Numbered from the stretch's first letter, positions 9,311 through 21,588 are shown. The stretch is 64,000 bases of DNA from Streptomyces kaniharaensis (GCF_009569385.1 NZ_WBOF01000001.1:2242001-2306000); one strand, 5' to 3'. Notes: generated by a model from the sequence alone, not told the origin. Numbers and translations: made by a program.

Positions 9311-9874
9311 ATGGACTGGACCGATCTGATCGACACCGCCTTCAGGATGGCGGACAACAGCAGCCAGACGAACCGTACCGAGGCCGTGCACAGCATCGAG
9401 GGCACCGTCATCGACGGGGAGCAGCCGGTCGCCTCCACCGCCGGGCGGCACCCGGACCACTTCCGCAAGGGCGTGCTCGTACTCACCACCCACCGACTGC
9501 TCTTCCTCAAGGACGGCAAGCCGCCGGTGCCGGTTCCGCTTTCCGCCGTCACGGGCGCGACCGTGGCCAGGACCAAGCTCAACGGCGACGTGCTGACGGT
9601 CGTCGCGCTGACCGGCTCTCACCGGTTCGAGGACGTGGTCAAGGCGGACGTGTTCGCCGAGCAGATCCGGGCGGCGGCCCGGGCCGCCCGCACCGCGCCG
9701 CGCCCGGCGCCGGGCGTCGTGGCGCCGTCCGACACCGCCCCAGCCCTCGCCGGCGCCGAGCTCAGCGCCGGCGGGCAACTCCTGGACCAGTTGGAGCGGT
9801 TGGCCGCCCTGCACCGCTCAGGGGCGCTCACCGACGAGGAGTTCACCCGGGCCAAGGAGCGGCTGATCGGCTGA
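9311..9874 (+). CDS. Bacterial PH-like and SHOCT domain protein
   Basis: A 187-residue cytoplasmic protein. Residues about 50-120 form a beta-rich segment (GVLVLTTHRLLFLKDG) typical of bacterial pleckstrin-homology-like domains. The last about 30 residues (LLDQLERLAALHRSGALTDEEFTRAKERLI) are a SHOCT motif, a short helical element often found at protein ends in oligomer-forming contexts. It is transcribed away from the pseudokinase and converges on the second kinase, with only 10 bases between the stop codons. No Shine-Dalgarno is visible before the ATG. A TACGCT hexamer 7 bases upstream raises the possibility of a leaderless message. Its role is unknown. Confidence 0.8.
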   Translation: MDWTDLIDTAFRMADNSSQTNRTEAVHSIEGTVIDGEQPVASTAGRHPDHFRKGVLVLTTHRLLFLKDGKPPVPVPLSAVTGATVARTKLNGDVLTVVALTGSHRFEDVVKADVFAEQIRAAARAARTAPRPAPGVVAPSDTAPALAGAELSAGGQLLDQLERLAALHRSGALTDEEFTRAKERLIG

Positions 9875-9884
9875 CCGCCCGTGG

Positions 9885-11813
9885 TTACGGCGCGGGCTGG
9901 AAGCTGGCGAACGCCTCTTCCCGTGCCTGGGAGTTGGCCGGGGAGCTCCAGTCCGCGTCGGGGGTGATCCAGTAGATCGCGTACCCGTACTTGGCCGGGT
10001 TCCCGGTGACGAAGCCGCGGTTGAGGGAGTGCATCTTCGGCGTGCCGTTGGTCCACTCCCAGTCGGCCGCGTTGCTCCACTGCCGGTAGCCGATGGCCGA
10101 CAGGTTGACCCGCTGGTAGTTGGTGACCGTCGGACGCAGCGAGGTCTCGCCCGCCTGCCAGTCGGCCAGGGCACTCGCGCCGGGTTCCGTCGTCCACTCG
10201 ATCTTCAGGGTGCTGCCGTTGCCCTGGAAGGTGCGGCGGATGCTCTCCGAGCCGGTCTGCTGCAGCCAGTCCGGCAGCACGACCGTGAAGCCGGTCGGGT
10301 CCTTGTACAGGTGGTACCCGGGCGGCACCGCGGCGCTGGTGGCCGTCGCGGTGGCGGTCGGCGTCGGCGGGGCGGACGGGGTCGGTGCGGCGGTCGGGGT
10401 GGCCGCGGGGACGGCCGGCGTGGTGGCCGCGGACGGCGGCGGCGCGGCCGACGAGGTGGCCGGCGCGGGCTCGGCCGTCGCCGCGGTCGGCGAGGCCGCG
10501 GTCGACGGCGCCGCGCTCGGCGTGGCCGGCGTGGTGGTGGCCGCCGCCGGCGAGGTGGCGCCCGCGCCGTGCGCCGTGCCGGCGTCCGAGCCGCCCAGTG
10601 TCTTCACCACCGCGACGACTCCGGCGATCAGCAGCAGCACCAGCACCACCGTGACCACGGCCAGTCGCCGCCGTCCGGTGCGCGGGTTCGCACCGGCCGC
10701 CTGCGTCGCGCCCATCGTCCACTCGCTGGTCACCGCCCGGATCGGCTCGGGGGCGGGCGCGGCGGGCTCCGGTGCGGGCTCGGGGGCGGTCTCCGCGGCG
10801 GCGCGGGGTTCCTCGTTCTTCGCCTTGCTGCCGACCCGGACGGTCCCGAGCAGTCCGCCGATGGTGGGCTTGCTCGTGCCGTCGGGCGCCGGAGCCTCCT
10901 TCTCGGCCGGCGCGGCGGCCGGAGCCGACGAGGCGGACTTCACCGGCATCGCGTGCTCGGTCGTCGACTCGGCCTTGGCGGTGGCCTCCGCGACCACCCG
11001 CTTCAGCATCGACCGGGTCTGCGAGGCGTCCAGCCGCTTGGCCGGATCCTTCTCCAGGAGCCCCTCGATGATCGGCAGCAGCGGCCCGGCGTCCAGCGGC
11101 GCGACCAGGTCCTCGGTCATCACGGCCGTCAGGGTGGCCAGCGCCGCCCCGCGGTCGTACGGCGGCCGGCCCTCCACCATCGCGTACAGCGTGCCGCCCA
11201 GCGACCACAGGTCGGCCGGCGGGCCGGGCTTCTGACCGCGCGCCCGCTCCGGGGAGATGTACGAGGGGGCGCCGACCAGCATGCCGGTGGAGGTGACCGA
11301 GGCGTCACCCTCGACGCTGGCGATGCCGAAGTCGGTGAGCACCACCCGGCCGTCCTCGCCGATCAGCACGTTCGACGGCTTCACGTCCCGGTGCAGGATG
11401 CCGAGCGCGTGCGCGGCGCTCAGCACGCCGAGCACGTCGAGCGCGATCTCGGCCGCCCGAGCGGGCGTCAGCGTCCCGTCCTCCTTGATGACGTCGGCCA
11501 GCGAGCGGGACTCCACCAGCTCCATGACGATCCACGGCCGGTCGTCCTCCTCGACGACGTCGAAGACGGTGACCGCCGAGCTGTGCCGGATCCGCGCGGT
11601 GGCCTTGGCCTCGCGCAGCGTCCGGACGATCAGCCGGTGCTTCTCCTCCTCGTCGACGCTGGCGTTCATCCGCAGTTCCTTGACCGCGACAATCCGCCCC
11701 AGCATCTCGTCCTCGGCGCGCCAGACGGTGCCCATACCGCCGCGCCCGAGCACCGCGTCCAGCCGGTAGCGTCCGGCCAGGAGTCGGCCGGTGGAACCCT
11801 GCGCCTGGGTCAT
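9885..11813 (-). CDS. Membrane Ser/Thr protein kinase with external domain
   Basis: A 642-residue PknB-type kinase. The glycine loop is GRGGMG (23-28), the ATP-binding Lys is K45, HRD is 141-143 and DFG is 161-163, all intact. The kinase domain ends near residue 275. A charged linker leads to a membrane helix (about 384-402), then an Ala/Thr/Pro-rich stretch of some 100 residues and an external domain of about 125 residues starting GYHLYKDPTGF. That domain resembles the one on the kinase ending at 6256. It diverges from a small membrane protein gene. No substrate can be inferred. Confidence 0.9.
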   Translation of the reverse strand: MTQAQGSTGRLLAGRYRLDAVLGRGGMGTVWRAEDEMLGRIVAVKELRMNASVDEEEKHRLIVRTLREAKATARIRHSSAVTVFDVVEEDDRPWIVMELVESRSLADVIKEDGTLTPARAAEIALDVLGVLSAAHALGILHRDVKPSNVLIGEDGRVVLTDFGIASVEGDASVTSTGMLVGAPSYISPERARGQKPGPPADLWSLGGTLYAMVEGRPPYDRGAALATLTAVMTEDLVAPLDAGPLLPIIEGLLEKDPAKRLDASQTRSMLKRVVAEATAKAESTTEHAMPVKSASSAPAAAPAEKEAPAPDGTSKPTIGGLLGTVRVGSKAKNEEPRAAAETAPEPAPEPAAPAPEPIRAVTSEWTMGATQAAGANPRTGRRRLAVVTVVLVLLLIAGVVAVVKTLGGSDAGTAHGAGATSPAAATTTPATPSAAPSTAASPTAATAEPAPATSSAAPPPSAATTPAVPAATPTAAPTPSAPPTPTATATATSAAVPPGYHLYKDPTGFTVVLPDWLQQTGSESIRRTFQGNGSTLKIEWTTEPGASALADWQAGETSLRPTVTNYQRVNLSAIGYRQWSNAADWEWTNGTPKMHSLNRGFVTGNPAKYGYAIYWITPDADWSSPANSQAREEAFASFQPAP

Positions 11814-12010
11814 TCGGAACGTTCCCCCATGTGGTACTGGCGGTCGAGGTGACGGCGCATCGGCCCGGCGTCGGGCCCGAACGCCAAGCCTCCATCATCC
11901 CCTGTCCAGAGGGCCTTCGACCACCCGACCCCCGGCACGCGCCCCCTCGGACCGAAACGGCGGCGGCTCTCCGTGCCCGATCTGTGATCGAAAACTCGCC
12001 AGGATTCGCC

Positions 12011-12031
12011 CCGAACACTGTTACGGTTCGG
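12011..12031. promoter_or_regulatory. Inverted repeat, possible operator
   Basis: A perfect inverted repeat, CCGAAC, 9 bases, GTTCGG, lies 36 bases before the start of the small membrane protein gene, inside the gap shared with the divergent kinase gene. The size and position fit a dimeric repressor site. No specific regulator is recognised. Confidence 0.35.
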
Positions 12032-12066
12032 CAGCTCACCGTCTTTCCGGGGGGACTTCGAGACCC

Positions 12067-12633
12067 ATGACCGCACCCGTCCGGGGCACTGACGAACAGT
12101 CGGGCCGACCGCAGACCGCCCAGCACTACACGCTGGCCCCCGTCGTGGGCGCCCCTGAGGGCTACGTCGCGCCCGGCATGCCCGGTGCCCCGGTGGCCGG
12201 ATACGAACCTTCCGCCACCGCCGAGCGTCCGGGCCCGAGCCGCCGCACCGGCCTCGCCACCGCGACGGCGGTCGGCGCGATGCTGCTCGGCGCCGTCGCC
12301 TACGGCCTCGCGCCGCTTCGGGCCGAGGACAGCATCGGCTGGCTGGCCATCGCCCCGGCCGCCGCCGTCGCCTGGCCGCTCGGCCGGCTCGGCGGCCGAA
12401 GCCGGGTGCTGCCGCTGCTGGGCGCGCTGCTCGCGGCCGGCGCGCTGTTCCTCGGTCAGTTACTGATCCGGTCGCGCGAGCTGCACCCGGCGGCCGGCAC
12501 CCCGCTGCGCGCCGTGCTGCACGACGCCCTGACGCAGTGGCGGGCCGACCTCCGCCCGCTGGACCTCGTCTTCTACGGCATCGCCCTCGTCGGCGGCTTC
12601 ATCCTGACCCGCCGCACCGCCACCCGGAGCTGA
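12067..12633 (+). CDS. Small four-helix membrane protein, unknown function
   Basis: A 188-residue protein. A polar N-terminal tail of about 57 residues, rich in Pro/Gly/Ala, precedes four hydrophobic segments at about 60-80, 92-110, 117-137 and 162-180. The frame is open upstream, but the ATG at 12067 follows a GGGGGG purine run at a suitable distance, and the region before it looks non-coding. It diverges from the kinase gene and converges on guaB3, with an 18-base-pair terminator between them. I do not recognise the family. The kinase neighbourhood makes it a possible accessory or substrate, but nothing in the sequence proves this. Confidence 0.75.
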   Translation: MTAPVRGTDEQSGRPQTAQHYTLAPVVGAPEGYVAPGMPGAPVAGYEPSATAERPGPSRRTGLATATAVGAMLLGAVAYGLAPLRAEDSIGWLAIAPAAAVAWPLGRLGGRSRVLPLLGALLAAGALFLGQLLIRSRELHPAAGTPLRAVLHDALTQWRADLRPLDLVFYGIALVGGFILTRRTATRS

Positions 12634-12635
12634 AC

Positions 12636-12675
12636 GGACGACGGCCCCGCCGGAGTACCGGCGGGGCCGTCGTCC
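12636..12675. terminator. Bidirectional terminator between membrane gene and guaB3
   Basis: A perfect 18-base-pair stem (12636-12653 with 12658-12675) with a 4-base loop sits between two convergent genes, 2 bases after one stop codon and 10 bases from the other. It can serve both directions. Confidence 0.85.
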
Positions 12676-12685
12676 GCAGAATGCC

Positions 12686-13813
12686 TCAGCGGTGACTGAT
12701 CGCCGGGTTGACGGTCACCTCGACCCGCTGGAACTCCTTGAGCTCCGTGTAGCCGGTGGTGGCCATCGCGCGGCGCAGCGCGCCGAACAGGTTCATGGTG
12801 CCGTCGGGGGTGTGCGACGGGCCGGTGAGGATCTCCTCGGTGGTGCCGACCGTGCCGAGGTCCACCCGCTTGCCGCGCGGCAGCTCCTCGTGGACGGCCT
12901 CCATGCCCCAGTGGAAGCCCTTGCCGGGCGCGTCGGTGGCGCGGGCCAGCGCGGCGCCGATCATCACCGCGTCGGCACCGCAGGCGACGGCCTTCGGGAT
13001 GTCGCCGCTGTAGCCGACGCCGCCGTCCGCGATCACGTGCACGTAGCGGCCGCCGGACTCGTCCATGTAGTCGCGGCGGGCGGCGGCCACGTCCGCGACG
13101 GCGGTGGCCATCGGCACCTGGATGCCGAGGACGTTACGGGTGGTGTGGGCGGCGCCGCCGCCGAAGCCGACCAGCACGCCGGCCGCGCCGGTGCGCATCA
13201 GGTGCAGCGCGGCGGTGTAGGTGGCGCAACCGCCGACGATGACCGGGACGTCCAGCTCGTAGATGAACTGCTTCAGGTTGAGCGGCTCGGCGGCGCTGGA
13301 GACGTGCTCGGCCGAGACGGTGGTGCCGCGGATCACGAAGACGTCGACGCCGGCGTCGACGACGGCCTTGGAGAACTCGGCGGTGCGCTGCGGGGAGAGC
13401 GCGGCGGCGGTGACCACACCCGAGTCGCGGACCTCCTGGATCCGCTGCTTGATCAGCTCGGCGCGGATCGGCGCCGCGTAGATCTCCTGCAGGCGGCGGG
13501 TGGCGGCGGCCTCGTCGGTGATCGAGGCGATCTCGTCGAGCAGCGGCTGCGGGTCCTCGTAGCGGGTCCAGAGGCCTTCCAGGTTCAGCACGCCGAGGCC
13601 GCCGAGGCGGCCGATGGCGATCGCCTGCTGGGGCGAGACCACGCTGTCCATCGGGGCGGCCAGGAAAGGCAGCTCGAAGCGGTAGGCGTCGATCTGCCAG
13701 GCGATCGAGACCTCCTTCGGGTCCCGGGTACGGCGGCTGGGGACGACGGCGATGTCGTCGAAGGCGTACGCCCGGCGGCCGCGCTTGCCTCGCCCGATCT
13801 CGATCTCAGTCAC
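12686..13813 (-). CDS. guaB3: GuaB3 family IMP dehydrogenase-related protein
   Basis: A 375-residue (beta/alpha)8 protein of the IMPDH/GMP reductase superfamily without CBS domains. It is the actinobacterial GuaB3 type recognised by its N-terminus (TEIEIGRGKRGRRAYAFDD). The phosphate-binding strand DGGVGYSGDIPKA is present. Family members act at the guanine nucleotide branch; GuaB3 has been linked to GMP reduction, but its activity is less certain than that of GuaB. The start is set at GTG 13813, matching the conserved family N-terminus and preceded by AGAAGGG. The in-frame ATG at 13840 would add nine unconserved residues. It lies downstream of guaB, which has its own terminator. Confidence 0.9.
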   Translation of the reverse strand: MTEIEIGRGKRGRRAYAFDDIAVVPSRRTRDPKEVSIAWQIDAYRFELPFLAAPMDSVVSPQQAIAIGRLGGLGVLNLEGLWTRYEDPQPLLDEIASITDEAAATRRLQEIYAAPIRAELIKQRIQEVRDSGVVTAAALSPQRTAEFSKAVVDAGVDVFVIRGTTVSAEHVSSAAEPLNLKQFIYELDVPVIVGGCATYTAALHLMRTGAAGVLVGFGGGAAHTTRNVLGIQVPMATAVADVAAARRDYMDESGGRYVHVIADGGVGYSGDIPKAVACGADAVMIGAALARATDAPGKGFHWGMEAVHEELPRGKRVDLGTVGTTEEILTGPSHTPDGTMNLFGALRRAMATTGYTELKEFQRVEVTVNPAISHR

Positions 13814-13927
13814 TTCGAGCCCTTCTGGTTTGTTGCTCATGCCCGCCGGGTCACCCCGGCCGCCCCCCAGTATCCCGCACCGTTGCCGCCCACGCCCCGA
13901 CGGCCCGGCCCCCGGACGGACGCGAAA

Positions 13928-13956
13928 GGCCCGCCGCTGCGGTGCAGCGACGGGCC
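13928..13956 (-). terminator. Terminator after guaB
   Basis: A 13-base-pair stem with a 3-base loop (13928-13940 with 13944-13956). The single imperfect pair is a G-U wobble only in RNA made from the minus strand, followed by TTTC, so it most likely ends guaB transcription. Confidence 0.75.
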
Positions 13957-13974
13957 CCTCGGGGGTTCGGGTGA

Positions 13975-15708
<1,734 letters not shown>

Positions 15709-15725
15709 TCATTCCACGGCAGAGG

Positions 15726-16439
15726 TCAGGACGACTCCTCGGCGAGCGCCCGCAGCCGGCTCAGCGCCCGGTGCTGGGCCACCCGGACGGCGCCGGGCGA
15801 CATCCCCAGCACCTCGCCGGTCTCCTCCGCCGACAGGCCGGCGGCCACCCGCAGCAGCACCAGCTCGCGCTGACGGGCCGGCAGGTTGGAGAGCAGTTCC
15901 TTGGCCCAGGCCGCGTCACTGCTGAGCAGCGCCTGCTCCTCCGGGCCGAGCGCCTCGTCCGGCACCTCCGGCAGGTCGTCCTGCGGGATCACCGTGGAGC
16001 CGGGCCCGCGCATCGCGGCCCGCTGCAGATCGGCGATCTTGTGCGCGGCGATGCCGTAGACGAAGGCCTCGAACGGCCGGCCCTGGTCCTTGTACCGGGG
16101 CAGCGCGCACAGCACCGCGACGCACACCTCCTGCGCGATGTCGTCCACGTGGTGCCGGGCGCCGCCGGGCAGCCGGACCAGCCGGCCGCGGCAGTACCGC
16201 AGCGCCAGCGGGTGGACGTACGCGAGCAGCGCGTCGATGGCCGGGCCCTCGCCGCGGACGGCGGCCGCGACCAGTTCGCCCACCAGCGGCGAACCGCCGG
16301 CACCCAGCACCGGGGGACGATCGGGGCCAGCCTCGCCGCCAGGGCCCGGATCGGCGTACGACGGATCGTGACCCGGGCCGGAGGGCTCGGCCTCCACCGG
16401 GTCCGCCTGGCCGGCCGCACCGGCGACGTCGTCACGCAT
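15726..16439 (-). CDS. shbA: RNA polymerase sigma factor ShbA
   Basis: A 237-residue ECF-like sigma factor. Region 2 lies in the middle ([31 protein letters not shown]) and region 4 near the end ([30 protein letters not shown]). In Streptomyces, ShbA directs transcription of hrdB, the principal sigma factor gene, and this guaB-shbA-bldM-whiD order is conserved. The start is set at ATG 16439 because relatives begin MRDD. The ribosome site is weak. The Ala/Pro/Gly-rich N-terminal extension (residues 5-50) is longer than in some relatives. Confidence 0.88.
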   Translation of the reverse strand: MRDDVAGAAGQADPVEAEPSGPGHDPSYADPGPGGEAGPDRPPVLGAGGSPLVGELVAAAVRGEGPAIDALLAYVHPLALRYCRGRLVRLPGGARHHVDDIAQEVCVAVLCALPRYKDQGRPFEAFVYGIAAHKIADLQRAAMRGPGSTVIPQDDLPEVPDEALGPEEQALLSSDAAWAKELLSNLPARQRELVLLRVAAGLSAEETGEVLGMSPGAVRVAQHRALSRLRALAEESS

Positions 16440-16777
16440 CGGTCCATGGTGCCTGGTCGCGCGGGAAAACGCGGCACCGCATCCGGAGTTGTGCACCGGA
16501 ACGTTATGCGCTGCGGCCCCGAACGGTGTACCGCCGCGCACCACCGACCCCTCCTGCACCGTGCCGCCTCCCGCCCCGCCGCCGTCGGTGGTTCCGTCCG
16601 TCGCGCCGTCCGCCGAGTGTCCTGCGGCTGCGCGGTTCGCCGCAGTGCCTGTCCGCTGGTCCCCGAGGTGCTCCACTACTCCATGGTGCAACCTCGGGAC
16701 CGTAACGTCACACGCCCGTGCGGCACCCGCGCCCGGACCTGCCGGCGGCGCGGCACAGCCGGCGGCGGCGCCGGTGG
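16440..16777. other. bldM-shbA intergenic gap
   Basis: A 338-base gap between two minus-strand genes. I see no gene. The CCCGAGGT/ACCTCGGG arms around 16660-16700 could form the bldM terminator. The promoter of shbA must lie here, but I could not assign its boxes. Confidence 0.4.
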
Positions 16778-17389
16778 TCAGCGGACCAGGCCCCAGCGGA
16801 AACCCAGCGCGACCGCGTGCGCGCGGTCCGAGGCGCCGAGCTTCTTGAACAGGCGCCGGGCGTGGGTCTTGACGGTGTCCTCGGAGAGGAACAGCTCGCG
16901 GCCGATCTCGGCGTTGCTGCGGCCGTGGCTCATGCCCTCCAGCACCTGGATCTCACGGGCCGTCAGGGTCGGCGCCGCGCCCATGTCGGGGCTGCGCAGC
17001 CGGCGCGGGGCGAGCCGCCAGGTCGGGTCGGCGAGCGCCTGCGTGACGGTGGCCCGCAGTTCGGCGCGCGAGGCGTCCTTGTGCAGGTACCCGCGGGCAC
17101 CCGCGGCGACCGCGAGCGCGACGCCGTCGAGGTCCTCGGCGACGGTGAGCATGATGATCCGCGCGCCCGGATCGGCGGACAGCAGCCGCCGGACCGTCTC
17201 GACCCCGCCGAGGCCGGGCATCCGGACGTCCATCAGTACGAGATCGGAGCGGTCGGCCACCCAGCGGCGGAGGACCTCCTCCCCGTTCGTCGCGGTGGTG
17301 ACCCGGTCGACCCCGGGTACGGTCGCGACGGCGCGGCGAAGCGCCTCGCGGGCGAGCGGGGAATCGTCGCAAACGAGAACGGAAGTCAT
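16778..17389 (-). CDS. bldM: Developmental response regulator BldM
   Basis: A 203-residue regulator with a receiver domain (1-120; D9/D10 acidic pair, D54 in [10 protein letters not shown]) and a LuxR-type helix-turn-helix (about 140-203; [22 protein letters not shown]). It ends in [13 protein letters not shown], as Streptomyces BldM does. BldM controls aerial hypha and spore-formation genes, alone or with WhiI, and reportedly works without phosphorylation of D54. The start at ATG 17389 follows a GGAGG site, and the upstream frame is not used. It diverges from whiD, and a sigma-BldN-like promoter lies about 155 bases upstream. Confidence 0.93.
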   Translation of the reverse strand: MTSVLVCDDSPLAREALRRAVATVPGVDRVTTATNGEEVLRRWVADRSDLVLMDVRMPGLGGVETVRRLLSADPGARIIMLTVAEDLDGVALAVAAGARGYLHKDASRAELRATVTQALADPTWRLAPRRLRSPDMGAAPTLTAREIQVLEGMSHGRSNAEIGRELFLSEDTVKTHARRLFKKLGASDRAHAVALGFRWGLVR

Positions 17390-17543
17390 GACCGTCGTCC
17401 TCCGCAGCTGATCCGCGTCACGTTGAGCCTCCTGGCTGGTACGAACCTCTCCGACACGGCCGATCGGCGACAGAGTCCGTGCTGATCGCCTCAACTCCGC
17501 GATCGTTCCCGACGTCCGGCGCCCGCTAACCGCCTTCGCACTT

Positions 17544-17571
17544 CCAACGACCGTCACTCGAATGAGTTACG
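17544..17571 (-). promoter_or_regulatory. Sigma-BldN-like promoter of bldM
   Basis: Reading the minus strand, CGTAAC (17571-17566) is followed after 16 bases by CGTTGG (17549-17544). This matches, except for the last base, the CGTAAC / CGTTGA promoter I recall for sigma-BldN, the known activator of bldM. The assignment is from pattern and family knowledge. Confidence 0.55.
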
Positions 17572-17818
17572 GCCTTCAGGGCCATCTCCACCACTGTACG
17601 TGGCCAACCCATTACCGATCAGCCGCATCGCGGTGCACACGCCGCACTTTTGTGCAGCTCGCGCGCGGTCGGCGCGCGACCCGCACACCGGTGTCGAGCG
17701 TCGCGCGCCCGTCGGCCACCCGATTGCCACGCTCGCGCCCGTTCGGAACCCATGCCCACTTTGCCCGTTTTTATAGCTTTCTCATGGTCATTGACTGTTG
17801 TGCCACTCTGTGGGTGAC

Positions 17819-17847
17819 TTGTCCATGGAGTTGCCTTAAGTCATATT
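17819..17847 (+). promoter_or_regulatory. Possible whiD promoter
   Basis: TTGTCC and CATATT are separated by 17 bases inside the A/T-rich stretch, about 100 bases before the whiD start. The match to the vegetative consensus is moderate and other sites are possible. Confidence 0.3.
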
Positions 17848-17947
17848 TCCAGGTGTCCACACCAGTGCATCGACGCGCCGCCGCGCCCGCAGCGACAGCT
17901 CGCTGGAGGTCGGCCCGCGGCCGACGAGCTTCTGAAGGGAATGAGCC

Positions 17948-18274
17948 ATGGCAGATTTCTCCCGCCTCCCCGGTCCCAACGCGGATCTCTGGGACTGGCA
18001 GCTCTCCGCGGCGTGCCGTGGCGTGGACAGCTCGCTCTTCTTCCACCCCGAGGGCGAGCGCGGGGCGGCGCGCAGTTCGCGCGAGGCCAGCGCCAAGGAG
18101 GTCTGCATGCGCTGCCCGGTGATCGCCGAGTGCGCGGCGCACGCGCTGGCGGTCCGCGAACCGTACGGCGTCTGGGGCGGGATGACGGAGGACGAGCGCG
18201 AGGAGATGCTCGGGCGCTCACGGCACCGCGTGGTGGAGGTTCCGCTGGTCGCGCCCTCGGTCGCGCAGCGTTAG
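17948..18274 (+). CDS. whiD: WhiB-family sporulation regulator WhiD
   Basis: A 108-residue WhiB-like protein. Four conserved cysteines (C23, C53, C56, C62) ligate a [4Fe-4S] cluster, and the GVWGG turn is at 74-78 before a basic C-terminus. The N-terminus (MADFSRLPGPNADLWDWQ) is that of WhiD, required for late sporulation in Streptomyces. Such proteins bind sigma region 4. The ATG follows a GAAGGGA ribosome site. It diverges from bldM, the standard arrangement in the genus. Confidence 0.93.
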   Translation: MADFSRLPGPNADLWDWQLSAACRGVDSSLFFHPEGERGAARSSREASAKEVCMRCPVIAECAAHALAVREPYGVWGGMTEDEREEMLGRSRHRVVEVPLVAPSVAQR

Positions 18275-18394
18275 GCCCACGCCCGCGGCACATCGCGAAG
18301 AAACGTTTCTGCGTGGCGTCTGGCGCCCAAAGCCACCCATCCGCCTCAGTCGAGCCCGCGTCCGAGGCCCGCGCCCACCCGACGTAACCCTGCG

Positions 18395-19393
18395 TCAGCG
18401 AGCGGCGGCAGCCCCCGCCAGCCGCTCCAGCATCAGCGCCACGGCCGGCACCTCGGCCAGATCCGGCAGGGTCAGCGCGACCACCTGGCGCACCGCGGGC
18501 ACCCCCGAGGCCGTCCCCACCGGCACCGTCGACACACCGTCAGGACGCACCGACTCCAGCGCCAGCCTGGGCAGCACCGCCACCCCCAGCCCGGCCGCCA
18601 CCAGGCCGACCACCGCCGGGTAGTCGTCCGTCGCGAAGTCGATCCGGGGCTCGAACCCGGCCCCCGCGCACAGCTCCACCAGATGCCCGCGACACTGCGG
18701 GCATCCCGCGATCCACTGCTCCCCCGCCAGCCGGGCCAGCTCCACCGGCCCGCCGCGCCGCGCCAGCGGATGCGCCGCGGGCAGCACGCCGACCAGCGGG
18801 TCGTCCAGCAGCGGCGTGACCACCAGATCGGACCAGTCGGTGCCGGCGCTCAGCTGCTGCGCCTCCAGATTGGCCTCGGCCCGCGCCTCGCGCGGCGTGC
18901 CGTGCGCGGGCGCCGGCGGCACGGCGGCGCCGTCGGACTGCGGGTAGCGGAAGGCCAGGGCGATCTCGCACTCGCCACCGCGCAGCATCGCCAGCGACTC
19001 CGGCGGCTCCGCCTCGACCAGCGACACGCGCACCCCCGGATGGCTGTCCCGCAGCCGGGCGACGGCGGGCGGCACCAGGGTGGAACTCGCGGTCGGGAAG
19101 GACACCAGCCGCACCCGCCCGGCCCGCAGCCCGGCGATCGCCGCGACCTCCTCCTCGGCCGCGGAGAGCCCGGCCAGGATCCCGGTGGCATGCTTGAGCA
19201 GCACCCGCCCGGCCTCGCTCAGCTGCATGCCCCGGCCCGAACGGACCACCAGCGGGGTGTCCACGGACTTCTCCAGGGCCTTCATCTGCTGGCTGATGGC
19301 GGGCTGCGTGCAGCCCAGCTCGCGGGCGGCGGCGGAGAAGGAGCCGGTGCGGGCGACGGCACGCAGGACGCGCAGATGGCGGGCCTCGATCAT
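18395..19393 (-). CDS. LysR-family transcriptional regulator
   Basis: A 332-residue regulator. The N-terminal helix-turn-helix is at about 5-65 (RVLRAVARTGSFSAAARELGCTQPAISQQ), followed by a periplasmic-binding-like effector domain (about 95-325). A Pro/Ala/Glu-rich insertion near 155-175 is longer than usual. It lies downstream of groEL on the same strand but is separated from it by a terminator. A promoter directly before the ATG suggests a leaderless message. The effector and target genes are unknown; no obvious divergent target is adjacent. Confidence 0.88.
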   Translation of the reverse strand: MIEARHLRVLRAVARTGSFSAAARELGCTQPAISQQMKALEKSVDTPLVVRSGRGMQLSEAGRVLLKHATGILAGLSAAEEEVAAIAGLRAGRVRLVSFPTASSTLVPPAVARLRDSHPGVRVSLVEAEPPESLAMLRGGECEIALAFRYPQSDGAAVPPAPAHGTPREARAEANLEAQQLSAGTDWSDLVVTPLLDDPLVGVLPAAHPLARRGGPVELARLAGEQWIAGCPQCRGHLVELCAGAGFEPRIDFATDDYPAVVGLVAAGLGVAVLPRLALESVRPDGVSTVPVGTASGVPAVRQVVALTLPDLAEVPAVALMLERLAGAAAAR

Positions 19394-19399
19394 GCCTCA

Positions 19400-19427
19400 G
19401 TTATAAGGCAATCTTTACCATGCGCAA
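19400..19427 (-). promoter_or_regulatory. Promoter of the LysR gene
   Basis: On the minus strand TTGCGC and TATAAC are 16 bases apart, and TATAAC ends 6 bases before the ATG at 19393. Transcription would then start at or next to the start codon. The region is unusually A/T-rich. Confidence 0.45.
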
Positions 19428-19475
19428 AATTGTGCTGATAGTTGAACGCTCAAACGGAGTCACGGACCCCACATG

Positions 19476-19520
19476 CCGCAGGCCCGGCCCGCATCCCGAA
19501 GGAGCGGACCGGACCTGCGG
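19476..19520 (-). terminator. Terminator after groEL
   Basis: A 12-base-pair stem (19476-19487 with 19509-19520), whose one imperfect pair is G-U in minus-strand RNA, lies 15 bases after the groEL stop codon. Confidence 0.7.
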
Positions 19521-19534
19521 TCGACGGTCAGGCG

Positions 19535-21211
<1,677 letters not shown>

Positions 21212-21282
21212 CTACGTGAACCAACGACCACGCCCCGGGCCACTGTCACGGGGGACACGGATCCGGGGCGGGTCGGGACGAC

Positions 21283-21588
21283 TTACTTCTCGATGATCGC
21301 GAGAACGTCGCGCGCGGAGAGAACCAGGTACTCCTCGCCCTGGTACTTCACCTCGGTGCCGCCGTACTTCGAGTACAGGACGATGTCACCGACGGCGACG
21401 TCGAGCGGCAGACGCTGGCCGTCCTCGAAGCGGCCCGGGCCGACGGCCAGGACGACGCCCTCCTGGGGCTTCTCCTTGGCGGTGTCCGGGATAACCAGGC
21501 CGGAGGCCGTGGTGGTCTCGGCGTCGAGCGGCTGGACCACGATGCGGTCCTCGAGCGGCTTGATGGCAACCTTGCTGCTGGTGGTCAC
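21283..21588 (-). CDS. groES: Co-chaperonin GroES
   Basis: A 101-residue co-chaperonin that caps the GroEL cavity. It contains the mobile loop region ([15 protein letters not shown]) and the conserved [13 protein letters not shown] segment. Translation starts at GTG 21588 after a GGGGAG ribosome site. It is the first gene of the groES-groEL operon, with promoter and two CIRCE elements directly upstream. Confidence 0.95.
   Translation of the reverse strand: MTTSSKVAIKPLEDRIVVQPLDAETTTASGLVIPDTAKEKPQEGVVLAVGPGRFEDGQRLPLDVAVGDIVLYSKYGGTEVKYQGEEYLVLSARDVLAIIEK

Larger units (their letters stand above)
17390..17947. other. bldM/whiD divergent regulatory region
   Basis: A 558-base non-coding gap between two developmental genes. 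It includes the sigma-BldN-like promoter of bldM and a stretch (about 17765-17850) that is clearly richer in A and T than the surrounding DNA, where the whiD promoter probably lies. I see no gene in it. Confidence 0.6.
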
